NCBI GenBank assembly: GCA_050701115.1
Contig: JBOHER010000363.1
Location: 1 to 5,498 of the forward strand
From: JBOHER01 sp050701115
GTDB lineage: Bacteria > Actinomycetota > Actinomycetes > Mycobacteriales > Pseudonocardiaceae
DNA: 5,498 bases
Reading direction: 5' to 3'
A program made the position numbers and the translations under genes. Shown here piece by piece: positions 1 through 5,489 of the stretch. The stretch's first letter is position 1, and each line of letters starts with the position of its first letter. The notes beneath the pieces were generated by a model that saw nothing but the letters and a program-made list of their open reading frames with translations, searched no databases and was not told the DNA's origin.

Positions 1-174
1 GAGCAGGAGTGGCGGGTGGAGGTCAAGACCACCGCCGACCGCGTGGACGAGCTCGTCGCGCACGTCACCGCGCAGCACGAGTATGACGTCCCCGAAGTGG
101 TGGTCACTCCGGTCGTCGGGGGCAGCGCGGACTATCTGTCCTGGGTCGTCGCGGAAACCCGCGGGACCCGCTGA
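1..174 (+). CDS. cutA: CutA1-family divalent cation tolerance protein, C-terminal part (5' end outside window)
   Basis: Frame 1 is open from the window edge to a TGA at 172-174, giving the last 57 residues of a protein. The segment reads EWRVEVKTT, then a helix rich in D, E and V, then HEYDVPEVVVTPVVGG and ADYLSWV. This is the C-terminal half of the CutA1 fold: the conserved H-x-Y-x-x-P-E block followed by a strand, then the Y-L-x-W segment. Family members are about 105-115 residues, so roughly half the protein is missing upstream. CutA1 proteins form very stable ferredoxin-like trimers linked to copper and divalent-cation tolerance; their biochemical role is not settled. The gene converges on the cold-shock gene with 22 bp between stop codons, and the pair has no evident functional link to the aco operon. 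The identification rests on the C-terminal motifs only. Confidence 0.85.
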   Translation, partial: EQEWRVEVKTTADRVDELVAHVTAQHEYDVPEVVVTPVVGGSADYLSWVVAETRGTR

Positions 175-196
175 ACCCAGGAAACCCCTCCGGCGG

Positions 197-400
197 CTAG
201 ATCGGGGTGACGCCGGTGGCCTGCGGGCCCTTGGTGCCCTGGCCGATCTCGAACTCCACCCGCTGGTTCTCCTCGAGGCTACGGAAGCCGTTGCCCTGAA
301 TCTCCGAGTAGTGGACGAAGACGTCGCCGCCGCCGTTGTCCGGCGCGATGAAGCCGAAGCCCTTTTCCGAGTTGAACCACTTCACGGTTCCCTGAGTCAT
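197..400 (-). CDS. CspA-family cold-shock protein (single cold-shock domain)
   Basis: This 67-residue protein is one complete cold-shock domain, a small five-stranded OB-fold beta-barrel that binds single-stranded RNA and DNA and acts as an RNA chaperone in the cytoplasm. It starts MTQGTVKWFN, the usual first strand. The RNP1 motif KGFGFI lies at residues 13-18 and the RNP2 motif VFVHY at 27-31, with the aromatic residues that stack on bases (W8, F15, F17, F28, H30) present. Length and ending (GPQATGVTPI) match actinobacterial single-domain Csp proteins. The ATG at 400-398 is preceded on the minus strand by GAGAGGA (412-406), five bases away, which supports this start. I could not place a convincing promoter. 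The gene is transcribed away from the aco operon. Whether it is cold-induced or constitutive cannot be told from the sequence; actinobacteria usually carry several such paralogues. Confidence 0.97.
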   Translation of the reverse strand: MTQGTVKWFNSEKGFGFIAPDNGGGDVFVHYSEIQGNGFRSLEENQRVEFEIGQGTKGPQATGVTPI

Positions 401-605
401 AACAGTCCTCTCAACAAGTGTCAGCTAACTATTCCGGTCAGTTATCAGACGACGACTTCTCCGGTGCGAAACTTGGAGAGAACCCTTCGCCCGCAACATC
501 GTCTTGCGAGCGTGAAACCACGAACACAACAACTTACGACCATGGCCAGTCAAGCATGGGCCCGGCAGGGTGTCAACTTGGGGTGCCGGCGAAACTTCGA
601 ATAGA

Positions 606-659
606 GCACGTGGAGAACGGTCTTCTTCAGTTGTTCACCGAACGGGGTGTTCCACGTGC
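606..659. repeat. Spaced 9-bp inverted repeat GCACGTGGA / TCCACGTGC
   Basis: The arms are 606-614 (GCACGTGGA) and 651-659 (TCCACGTGC), perfect reverse complements separated by 36 bp. Each arm contains the palindrome CACGTG. If one extra base is allowed, the match extends inward to GAAC and GTTC. The motif GAACGnG also occurs at 615, 640, 662 and 673 in this stretch. The arrangement resembles a paired operator more than a terminator: the loop is long and no T-run follows. It sits about 206 bp upstream of csp and 537 bp upstream of acoX, so its target gene is unclear. No regulator family is assigned. Confidence 0.4.
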
Positions 660-801
660 GAGAACGTGACCCGAACGGGTTGTGGTCGAGGCTGCGAAAT
701 TGGTGTATCCACAGGCGAATACGACGCACGCTCGGTGGAAACCCGCTGCGGCGGCGCTTGGAACACGGGCGGTGCTTCCACCCGCGGCCGATCGGAAGTA
801 G

Positions 802-1002
802 GTCGCTCTTCTGTCATTACTGGGAGCGGTCCTTTCTGGTCTTTTTGTGCAGGGATTCGAGCACGAACCACCGAGTTACACCGAGGACAAGAACCGGTAC
901 CTCAAGCATCGCGTCGCGGAGGCGCTCGCTGAGCGTGGCACGTAGGCCGACGAGAGGGTGAAGGAAGCCAGCGACGCGATCGGGCGGCTCGTTCGTTCTT
1001 GA
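802..1002 (+). pseudogene. Possible decayed 3' end of an unidentified gene
   Basis: Frame 1 reads with protein-like character here but has no usable start. From 802 it gives a hydrophobic stretch (VALLSLLGAVLSGLF), then a charged amphipathic segment containing YTEDKNRYLKHRVAEALAER. It then meets TAG at 943-945 and continues in the same frame with ADERVKEASDAIGRL to TGA at 1000-1002. Codons in 850-942 are mostly G/C-ended, as in real genes of this window. The only start codon inside, GTG at 847, is preceded by a pyrimidine-rich stretch with no Shine-Dalgarno sequence, and TAG at 799-801 closes the frame upstream. A stem-loop lies 8 bp after the final stop, as might be expected behind a gene. 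I do not recognise the family. It may be a coincidence of GC-rich sequence, so confidence is low. Confidence 0.2.
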
Positions 1003-1010
1003 TCCTATGG

Positions 1011-1034
1011 GGTCAGTCTACCTGAAGGCTGACC
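1011..1034. promoter_or_regulatory. Strong hairpin / inverted repeat upstream of acoX
   Basis: GGTCAGTCT (1011-1019) pairs with AGGCTGACC (1026-1034): nine base pairs including one T-G wobble, with a six-base loop. The outer six bases (GGTCAG/CTGACC) match perfectly. No T-tract follows, so it is not a canonical intrinsic terminator, although actinobacterial terminators often lack a strong U-tail. It could end transcription arriving from the 802-1002 remnant, or serve as a dyad operator for the aco operon 162 bp upstream of the acoX start. Confidence 0.45.
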
Positions 1035-1054
1035 GCTTGCCGGTAGAGCCCGGG

Positions 1055-1110
1055 CAAGGGTTGCCACCGTTGCAACAGAGCACCTGGGATGCAACCCCTT
1101 GCAACTCTGT
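1055..1110. promoter_or_regulatory. Cluster of TTGCAAC-based inverted repeats, candidate aco operator or leader structure
   Basis: CAAGGGTTGC (1055-1064) is repeated inverted as GCAACCCCTTG (1091-1101), differing by one extra base. Between the arms lies the perfect 8-bp palindrome GTTGCAAC (1069-1076). TGCAAC occurs three times, at 1071, 1090 and 1100. A second inverted pair, ACAGAG (1075-1080) and CTCTGT (1105-1110), interlocks with the first, so the two stems cannot form as simple nested hairpins. The cluster is 86-141 bp upstream of the acoX ATG, a normal distance for an activator or repressor site. acetoin operons elsewhere are controlled by AcoR with sigma-54; I see no good GG-N10-GC sigma-54 promoter here, as expected for an actinobacterium. 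Confidence 0.4.
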
Positions 1111-1182
1111 CGGCACCGGGGCATTTCGCGGTCCGATGGGTCTTGCCGTCGAGGGTGACGGGTACCACAGTGGAACTGGGAA

Positions 1183-1188
1183 AGGTGG
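1183..1188 (+). promoter_or_regulatory. Ribosome-binding site that fixes the acoX start at 1196
   Basis: AGGTGG lies seven bases before the ATG at 1196. The frame is open further upstream to an ATG at 1007, but that longer start has no comparable site. It would also add 63 residues of low-complexity sequence across the hairpin and repeat cluster, whereas the AcoX family begins at the TAVGIVANPASG strand directly after 1196. Confidence 0.75.
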
Positions 1189-1195
1189 CGCAAGC

Positions 1196-2275
1196 ATGAC
1201 AGCTGTCGGCATCGTGGCCAACCCCGCGTCGGGCCGGGATATCCGCAGGCTGGTCGCGCAGGCTTCGGTGTTCCCGACGGCCGAGAAGGCCAACATGATC
1301 CAGCGCATCTTTACCTCGCTCGCCGCGGTCGGCGTCGACACCGTGCTGGTCTCGGTGGATCTCGGCGGCATCTCATCGGCGGTGCTGCGCGCCGTCCGCC
1401 ACCGTCGCCCGGGCAAGGACGCACCGTGGCCGCGGGTCGAGTTCTGTGCTGCTGACGAGTTGACCAACAGCGCGGAGGACACCAGCAACGCGGTGCACCG
1501 GATGATCGATGCGGGGGCCAAGGTGATCATCTGCCTCGGCGGGGACGGTACGGCCCGGGTCGCGACGGCGGCGATGCTCGGCGACAACGCGGGTCGCGAC
1601 ATTCCACTGCTGCCGTTGTCCACCGGAACCAACAATGCCTTCCCGCAGATGCGCGAGGCCACCGTGGCGGGGTTGGCGGCCGGCCTGGTCGCCACCGGTG
1701 CGGTGGATCAGGGACTGGCCACGAACAGAGCGACCGTGCTGGAAGTGCGGGCAGGCAATCAGCGCGAGCTAGCTCTGGTCGACGTCGGGGTCTCCACCGC
1801 GCGCTACGTCGGTTCGCGGGCACTCTGGCACCCGTCCGCGCTGACCGAGCTGTACTGCACGTTCGCTGAACCCGACGCGATCGGGCTGTCCTCCGTCGCC
1901 GGTCTGCTGTGCCCCAGTCCGCGCGAGAAGCCCGACGGCGTCGCACTGCGCCTCGGTCCCGCCGAAACCGCCCGCATTGTCGTGCACGCGCCAATCGCTC
2001 CGGGCCTCGTGCTGCCGGTCGGGGTCATGGACTGGCGTCCGCTGCGCGTCGGTGAGCGCGTGCGGGTCGCCGCTACTCGCGGAGTCATCGCGGTGGACGG
2101 CGAGCGCGAACTCGAACTGCACGGCAACAGTGCGGCGAGCGTGTGCCTGCACGAGAACGGGCCCCGGTGCGTCGACATCTCCGCGGTGCTGTCCCAAGCA
2201 GCACGGGATGGCCTGTTGCGCACCGCCCTGTCGCCCTGCCAGCGTCGGCGGGCAGTCAATCCGGCCAGCGCATGA
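1196..2275 (+). CDS. acoX: AcoX: ATP-NAD kinase-fold protein of the acetoin catabolism operon
   Basis: The product is 359 residues. It opens with a Rossmann-like strand, VGIVANPASGRDIRRL (residues 4-19), followed by the SVFPTAEKANMIQR segment (25-37) characteristic of AcoX. The nucleotide-binding GGDGT motif of NAD and diacylglycerol kinases is at 115-119, and STGTNNAFP, the second conserved loop, at 142-150. A DGERE segment near 301-305 falls where the kinase superfamily has its late conserved acidic motif. Length matches AcoX proteins of proteobacterial acetoin clusters. The gene is first in the operon, 44 bp before acoA. AcoX is known to accompany acetoin dehydrogenase genes, but its reaction is not established and it is reported as not required for the basic dehydrogenase activity; a kinase role is inferred from fold only. 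No membrane segment or signal peptide is seen, so it should be cytoplasmic. The family assignment is secure, the function is not. Confidence 0.95.
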   Translation: MTAVGIVANPASGRDIRRLVAQASVFPTAEKANMIQRIFTSLAAVGVDTVLVSVDLGGISSAVLRAVRHRRPGKDAPWPRVEFCAADELTNSAEDTSNAVHRMIDAGAKVIICLGGDGTARVATAAMLGDNAGRDIPLLPLSTGTNNAFPQMREATVAGLAAGLVATGAVDQGLATNRATVLEVRAGNQRELALVDVGVSTARYVGSRALWHPSALTELYCTFAEPDAIGLSSVAGLLCPSPREKPDGVALRLGPAETARIVVHAPIAPGLVLPVGVMDWRPLRVGERVRVAATRGVIAVDGERELELHGNSAASVCLHENGPRCVDISAVLSQAARDGLLRTALSPCQRRRAVNPASA

Positions 2276-2319
2276 ACGCCTGAAGCACGTTCGCCCAACC
2301 ACAGAAAGGAACGTCGACG

Positions 2320-3318
2320 ATGACCAACACCTTGCCCACCGAGGCAACACATGAGCTGGATGAGAACGCGCTGCTCGAGGCCTATCGGACCATGCGCACG
2401 ATCAGGGCCTTCGAAGAGCGGCTGCACGAGGAGTTCGCGACCGGCGACATCCCCGGTTTCGTGCACCTCTATGCAGGCGAGGAGGCCGCCGCGACCGGGG
2501 TATGTATACACCTCGACGACGAACGGGACTCGATCGCCAGCACCCACCGCGGACACGGTCACTGCATAGCCAAGGGTGTTGACGTCAAGGAGATGATGGC
2601 CGAGATCTACGGCCGCACGACCGGCTCCTGCCACGGTAAGGGTGGCTCGATGCACATCGCAGACATGTCCAAGGGCATGCTGGGCGCGAACGGCATCGTC
2701 GGTGGTGGCCCGCCGCTGATCTGTGGCGCCGCGCTCGCCGCCAAGCAGCAGGGCACCGGCGGCGTCGGGGTCGCGTTCTTCGGCGATGGCGCGAGCAACC
2801 AGGGCACCACGCTTGAGGCGATGAACCTGGCCTCGGTGTGGAACCTGCCCGCCATCTTCGTCGCGGAGAACAACGGTTACGCCGAGGCGACATCGAGCAG
2901 CTGGTCGGTGGCCGCGGACAACATCGCCGATCGCGCGGCGGGTTTCGGTATGCCAGGGGTGATCGTGGACGGCTTCGACTTCTTCGCCGTCTACGAGGCT
3001 GCCGGGGAAGCCATCGAGCGCGCCCGCGGCGGTGGCGGACCGACGCTCATCGAGGTCAAGTTCACCCGGTACTACGGGCACTTCGAGGGCGACCAGCAGA
3101 CCTATCGCGCCGACGAAGTGGCGCGGGCCAGGGAGAACTTGGACTGCCTCAAGCGGTTCCGCGAGCAGGTCACCGCGTCCGGCCAGCTCGAAGCGTCCAC
3201 CTTGGACGGTATCGACGCCCAGGTGGCAGATCTCATCGACGCCGCGGTGGCCGAGGCCAAGCAGGCGCCGCAGCCCACCGCGGCCGACCTGGAAACCGAC
3301 GTCTACGTCACCTACTGA
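2320..3318 (+). CDS. acoA: Acetoin dehydrogenase E1 component, alpha subunit (thiamin diphosphate-dependent)
   Basis: This 332-residue protein is the E1-alpha subunit of a 2-oxoacid dehydrogenase-type complex. With AcoB it binds thiamin diphosphate and Mg2+, cleaves acetoin to acetaldehyde and passes the two-carbon unit to the lipoyl group of AcoC. The ThDP motif begins at GDGASNQG (155-162) and closes at ENN (183-185), the standard GDG-x26-NN spacing. Other conserved family blocks are FVHLYAGEEA (47-56), STHRGHGH (74-81), KGGSMHIAD (107-115) and the active-site loop RYYGHFEGD (250-258). The length fits AcoA (about 325-335). The ATG has AGAAAGGA (2303-2310) nine bases upstream. The motifs are shared with pyruvate and branched-chain E1-alpha subunits; the acetoin call rests on context (acoX before, the acoC type after). 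Two rare ATA codons sit at residues 63 and 83, otherwise codon use is typical. Confidence 0.94.
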   Translation: MTNTLPTEATHELDENALLEAYRTMRTIRAFEERLHEEFATGDIPGFVHLYAGEEAAATGVCIHLDDERDSIASTHRGHGHCIAKGVDVKEMMAEIYGRTTGSCHGKGGSMHIADMSKGMLGANGIVGGGPPLICGAALAAKQQGTGGVGVAFFGDGASNQGTTLEAMNLASVWNLPAIFVAENNGYAEATSSSWSVAADNIADRAAGFGMPGVIVDGFDFFAVYEAAGEAIERARGGGGPTLIEVKFTRYYGHFEGDQQTYRADEVARARENLDCLKRFREQVTASGQLEASTLDGIDAQVADLIDAAVAEAKQAPQPTAADLETDVYVTY

Positions 3319-3351
3319 CCCGAGTGCAGACCACGCAAGGAGCAGAGAATC

Positions 3352-4365
3352 ATGGCACGCACGATCAGCTATCGCGAGGCGATCAACGAGGCGCTCGCCC
3401 AGGAGATGGAGCGCGATCCATCGGTCATTGTGATGGGGGAGGATAACGCGGGCGGTGCGGGCAGCCCGGGCGACGAGGACGCCTGGGGTGGCGTGCTCGG
3501 TGTCACCAAGGGGCTCTACCACCGGTTCCCCGGGCGGGTGCTGGACACGCCGATCTCCGAATCGGCCTTCGTCGGTGCCGCCATCGGCGCCGCGACCCGC
3601 GGACTCCGGCCGGTGGCCGAGTTGATGTTCATCGACTTCATGGGCGTGTGCTTCGACCAGATCTTCAACCAGGCGGCCAAATTCCGGTACATGTTCGGCG
3701 GGAAGGCGGTCACGCCGGTCACCATCCGCACCATGTACGGTGCCGGGCTCAACGCCGCGGCGCAGCACTCGCAGTGCCTGTACCCGATCTTCACCCACAT
3801 TCCCGGGCTCAAGGTCGTGCTGCCGTCCAGCCCGTATGAGGCCAAAGGGCTGCTCATCCAGGCGATCAGGGACGACGACCCGGTGATCTTCTGCGAGCAC
3901 AAGGCGCTCTACGACATGACGGGCGATGTACCCGAGGACAGCTACACCATCCCGTTCGGCGAGGCCAACGTGGTGCGGGACGGCGGCGACGTCACCATCG
4001 TCGCGCTCGGCCGGATGGTCTCCGTCGCCGAGGAAGCTGCCACCGAACTCGCTTCCACCGGTATCGAAGCCGAGATCATCGACCCACGCACCACCAGCCC
4101 GCTGGACACCGACACGATCCTGGAAAGCGTCGAGAACACCGGCAGGCTGGTCGTGGTCGACGAGGCCACCCCGCGCTGCAACATGGCGACCGACATCTCC
4201 GCGCTGGTGGCCAAGGAGGCGTTCGGTGCGCTGCGGGCGCCGATCGAGATGGTCACCGCGCCACACACGCCGGTGCCGTTCTCCGGCGCACTCGAGTCGC
4301 TCTACATCCCGGACGCGCAGCGGGTGGTCAACGCGGTCAAGAACGTCACCGACTGGAAGCGGTGA
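3352..4365 (+). CDS. acoB: Acetoin dehydrogenase E1 component, beta subunit
   Basis: The 337-residue E1-beta subunit pairs with AcoA in an alpha2-beta2 heterotetramer and supplies the pyrimidine-binding half of the thiamin diphosphate site. Visible blocks are VIVMGED (25-31), the LDTPISESAFVGAAIG segment (64-79) whose Glu70 is in the position of the glutamate that activates the cofactor, GLNAAAQHSQ (132-141) with the conserved active-site His139, the transketolase C-terminal domain signature DPRTTSPLD (244-252), VVVDEA (267-272) and PHTPVPFSGALE (304-315). Length is normal for the family. The start is preceded by AAGGAG (3337-3342), nine bases away. It lies 33 bp behind acoA, and its TGA (4363-4365) abuts or overlaps the start of acoC, consistent with equal production of the subunits. 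As with AcoA, substrate specificity is inferred from the operon rather than from single residues. Confidence 0.95.
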   Translation: MARTISYREAINEALAQEMERDPSVIVMGEDNAGGAGSPGDEDAWGGVLGVTKGLYHRFPGRVLDTPISESAFVGAAIGAATRGLRPVAELMFIDFMGVCFDQIFNQAAKFRYMFGGKAVTPVTIRTMYGAGLNAAAQHSQCLYPIFTHIPGLKVVLPSSPYEAKGLLIQAIRDDDPVIFCEHKALYDMTGDVPEDSYTIPFGEANVVRDGGDVTIVALGRMVSVAEEAATELASTGIEAEIIDPRTTSPLDTDTILESVENTGRLVVVDEATPRCNMATDISALVAKEAFGALRAPIEMVTAPHTPVPFSGALESLYIPDAQRVVNAVKNVTDWKR

Positions 4366-4370
4366 GCATG
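4355..4370 (+). promoter_or_regulatory. acoB/acoC junction with ribosome-binding site and two possible acoC starts
   Basis: GGAAG (4355-4359) lies inside the acoB end, eight bases before an ATG at 4368 but only two before a GTG at 4362 that overlaps the acoB stop as GTGA. Spacing favours the ATG. Either start leaves almost no gap after acoB, so acoC translation is probably coupled to it. Confidence 0.65.
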
Positions 4371-5486
4371 AACGAGGCGATCAAGAAGGTCACCATGCCC
4401 AAGTGGGGCCTGTCCATGACCACCGGCAAGATCACCGACTGGATCGTCGCCGAAGGTGACGAGGTGGCCGAGGGCGATGAACTCGCCGACATCGACACCG
4501 ACAAGATCGCCGGTGCGCTGGAGGCGGCCGACGAGGGCGTTGTGCGCAAGCTGATCGCGGAGGTGGGCGAGGACATCCCGGTCGGCGGCACGATCGCGCT
4601 GATCGCCCCGGCCGAGGTACCCGACGACGAGATCGAGGAAGCCGCCCGGCTGGCCCGAGAGGAGCTGGATTCCGGCGCGGTGCAAGAGGTCGCCGGACCG
4701 ATCACCGGCGCCGTCGAAGTGGCCGGGCGCGCGCTCTCCTACGCCACGCTGGGCGAGGGCGACGAGCAGGTACTGCTGGTGCACGGCTATGGCGGCGACA
4801 AGAACTCCTGGCTGTTCGTGCAGGAGCCGCTCTCCGCCGACCGCACCGTGCACGCCATCGACCTGCCGGGTCATGGCGAGTCCACAAAGGACGTCGGTGA
4901 CGGGTCCTTGGACACCTTGGCATCAGCGGTCATCGGTTTCCTCGACCAGAAGGGTATCGAGCGGGTTCACCTGGTCGGCCATTCACTCGGCGGAGCGGTG
5001 GTCACCGCGGTCGCCGCGCGTGCGCCGGCCAAGGTCGCCTCGCTGACGCTGGTGGCCCCGGCAGGCTTCGGCGACCAGGTCGACGCCGAGTACCTGCGCG
5101 GATTCGCCGCAGCGTCCTCGCGCAGGGAGCTCAAACCGCACCTGACCAAGTTGTTCGCCGACCCGGCCTTGGTCACCCGCCAACTCGCCGACGATCTGAT
5201 GAAGTTCAAACGGCTCGACGGTGTGCAGGAAGCGCTGGACACGCTGCTGCGCACCCTGCTCGACGGGGATGCTCCCGGTATCGACGCGGCGCCACTGCTG
5301 GAGAAGGTGGAGGCGCCCATCGCGGTGGTGTGGGGCCGTGCTGACCAGGTGCTGCCCGCGGCCAACGCCGAACCGCTCGCCGCCCGCGCCGACCTTCGCT
5401 ACGTGGACGACGCGGGCCACATGGTGCACATGGAGAAGCCGGGTTCCGTGGTGGACGCGGTGCACGTGGTGGCGAAGGGAGCCTGA
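4368..5486 (+). CDS. acoC: Acetoin dehydrogenase E2: lipoyl domain fused to alpha/beta-hydrolase domain
   Basis: From the ATG the protein has 372 residues (374 if GTG at 4362 is used), the usual size of AcoC. Residues 7-82 are a biotinyl/lipoyl domain, opening VTMPKWGLSMTTGKI, with the lipoylated lysine at K46 in DIDTDKIAG. A linker of about 35 residues, rich in Glu and Ala (83-118), follows. Residues 119-372 form an alpha/beta-hydrolase domain: LLVHGYGGDKNSW (136-148) around the oxyanion hole, the nucleophile elbow GHSLGGA with Ser206, the acid D326 in WGRADQVLP, and His351 in DDAGHMVHMEKP. The classical acetyltransferase domain with its HxxxD motif is absent; E2 proteins of this form are known from acetoin dehydrogenases. 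It should carry the acetyl group from AcoAB on the lipoyl arm and release it to CoA. No peripheral subunit-binding domain for E3 is evident. Lipoylation needs enzymes not encoded here. Confidence 0.95.
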   Translation: MNEAIKKVTMPKWGLSMTTGKITDWIVAEGDEVAEGDELADIDTDKIAGALEAADEGVVRKLIAEVGEDIPVGGTIALIAPAEVPDDEIEEAARLAREELDSGAVQEVAGPITGAVEVAGRALSYATLGEGDEQVLLVHGYGGDKNSWLFVQEPLSADRTVHAIDLPGHGESTKDVGDGSLDTLASAVIGFLDQKGIERVHLVGHSLGGAVVTAVAARAPAKVASLTLVAPAGFGDQVDAEYLRGFAAASSRRELKPHLTKLFADPALVTRQLADDLMKFKRLDGVQEALDTLLRTLLDGDAPGIDAAPLLEKVEAPIAVVWGRADQVLPAANAEPLAARADLRYVDDAGHMVHMEKPGSVVDAVHVVAKGA

Positions 5487-5489
5487 GGG

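Larger units (their letters stand above)
401..1195. other. Long region without an intact gene, between csp and acoX
   Basis: About 795 bp separate the divergently transcribed csp and acoX start codons. Reading frames here are short, lack Shine-Dalgarno sequences at their starts and give arginine-, serine- or proline-rich translations typical of spurious frames. Base composition is visibly less GC-rich than in the flanking genes, with A/T-containing stretches around 421-540 and 831-846. What it does contain is listed separately: an inverted repeat at 606-659, a possible decayed coding remnant at 802-1002, a hairpin at 1011-1034 and a repeat cluster at 1055-1110. No tRNA, rRNA, known riboswitch core or CRISPR repeat was recognised. 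It must hold the promoters of csp and acoX, but no -35/-10 pair is convincing by eye. Confidence 0.7.

Noticed and set aside
571..576. TTGACA on the minus strand as a csp -35 element
   Set aside because: No TAnnnT-like -10 hexamer lies 16-18 bases downstream, and the site is about 170 bases from the start codon.
640..652. LexA/SOS-box-like GAAC-GTTC pair
   Set aside because: The spacer is five bases (GGGGT), while the Gram-positive LexA box needs four, and no SOS gene is adjacent.
635..871. Minus-strand open frame of 78 codons with a proline-rich product
   Set aside because: It starts at a GTG without a Shine-Dalgarno sequence, has no recognisable domain and looks like a chance frame.
418..961. 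Overlapping plus-strand frames of 83 to 120 codons in the csp-acoX gap
   Set aside because: Their translations are rich in Arg, Ser, Thr and Cys with no domain, lack ribosome-binding sites and overlap each other or the csp leader.
1081..1129. Sigma-54 (-24/-12) promoter for the aco operon
   Set aside because: Neither CTGGG...TTGC (1084-1102) nor GGCAC...TTTCGC (1112-1129) keeps the required GG-N10-GC spacing.
1007..1195. N-terminal extension of acoX from an ATG at 1007
   Set aside because: The added 63 residues are not like the family, cover the hairpin and repeat cluster, and the ATG at 1196 has a well-spaced ribosome-binding site.
2274..2292. GAACG/CGTTC stem at the acoX-acoA junction as a terminator
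   Set aside because: Only five base pairs with a nine-base loop and no T-run; the tight operon layout also argues against termination there.
1804..4266. Very long open frame (820 codons) on the minus strand opposite acoX, acoA and acoB
   Set aside because: It mirrors three well-conserved genes, has a histidine-, arginine- and aspartate-rich translation with no recognisable motif and no Shine-Dalgarno sequence. Long antisense frames are a common by-product of G/C-ended codons.
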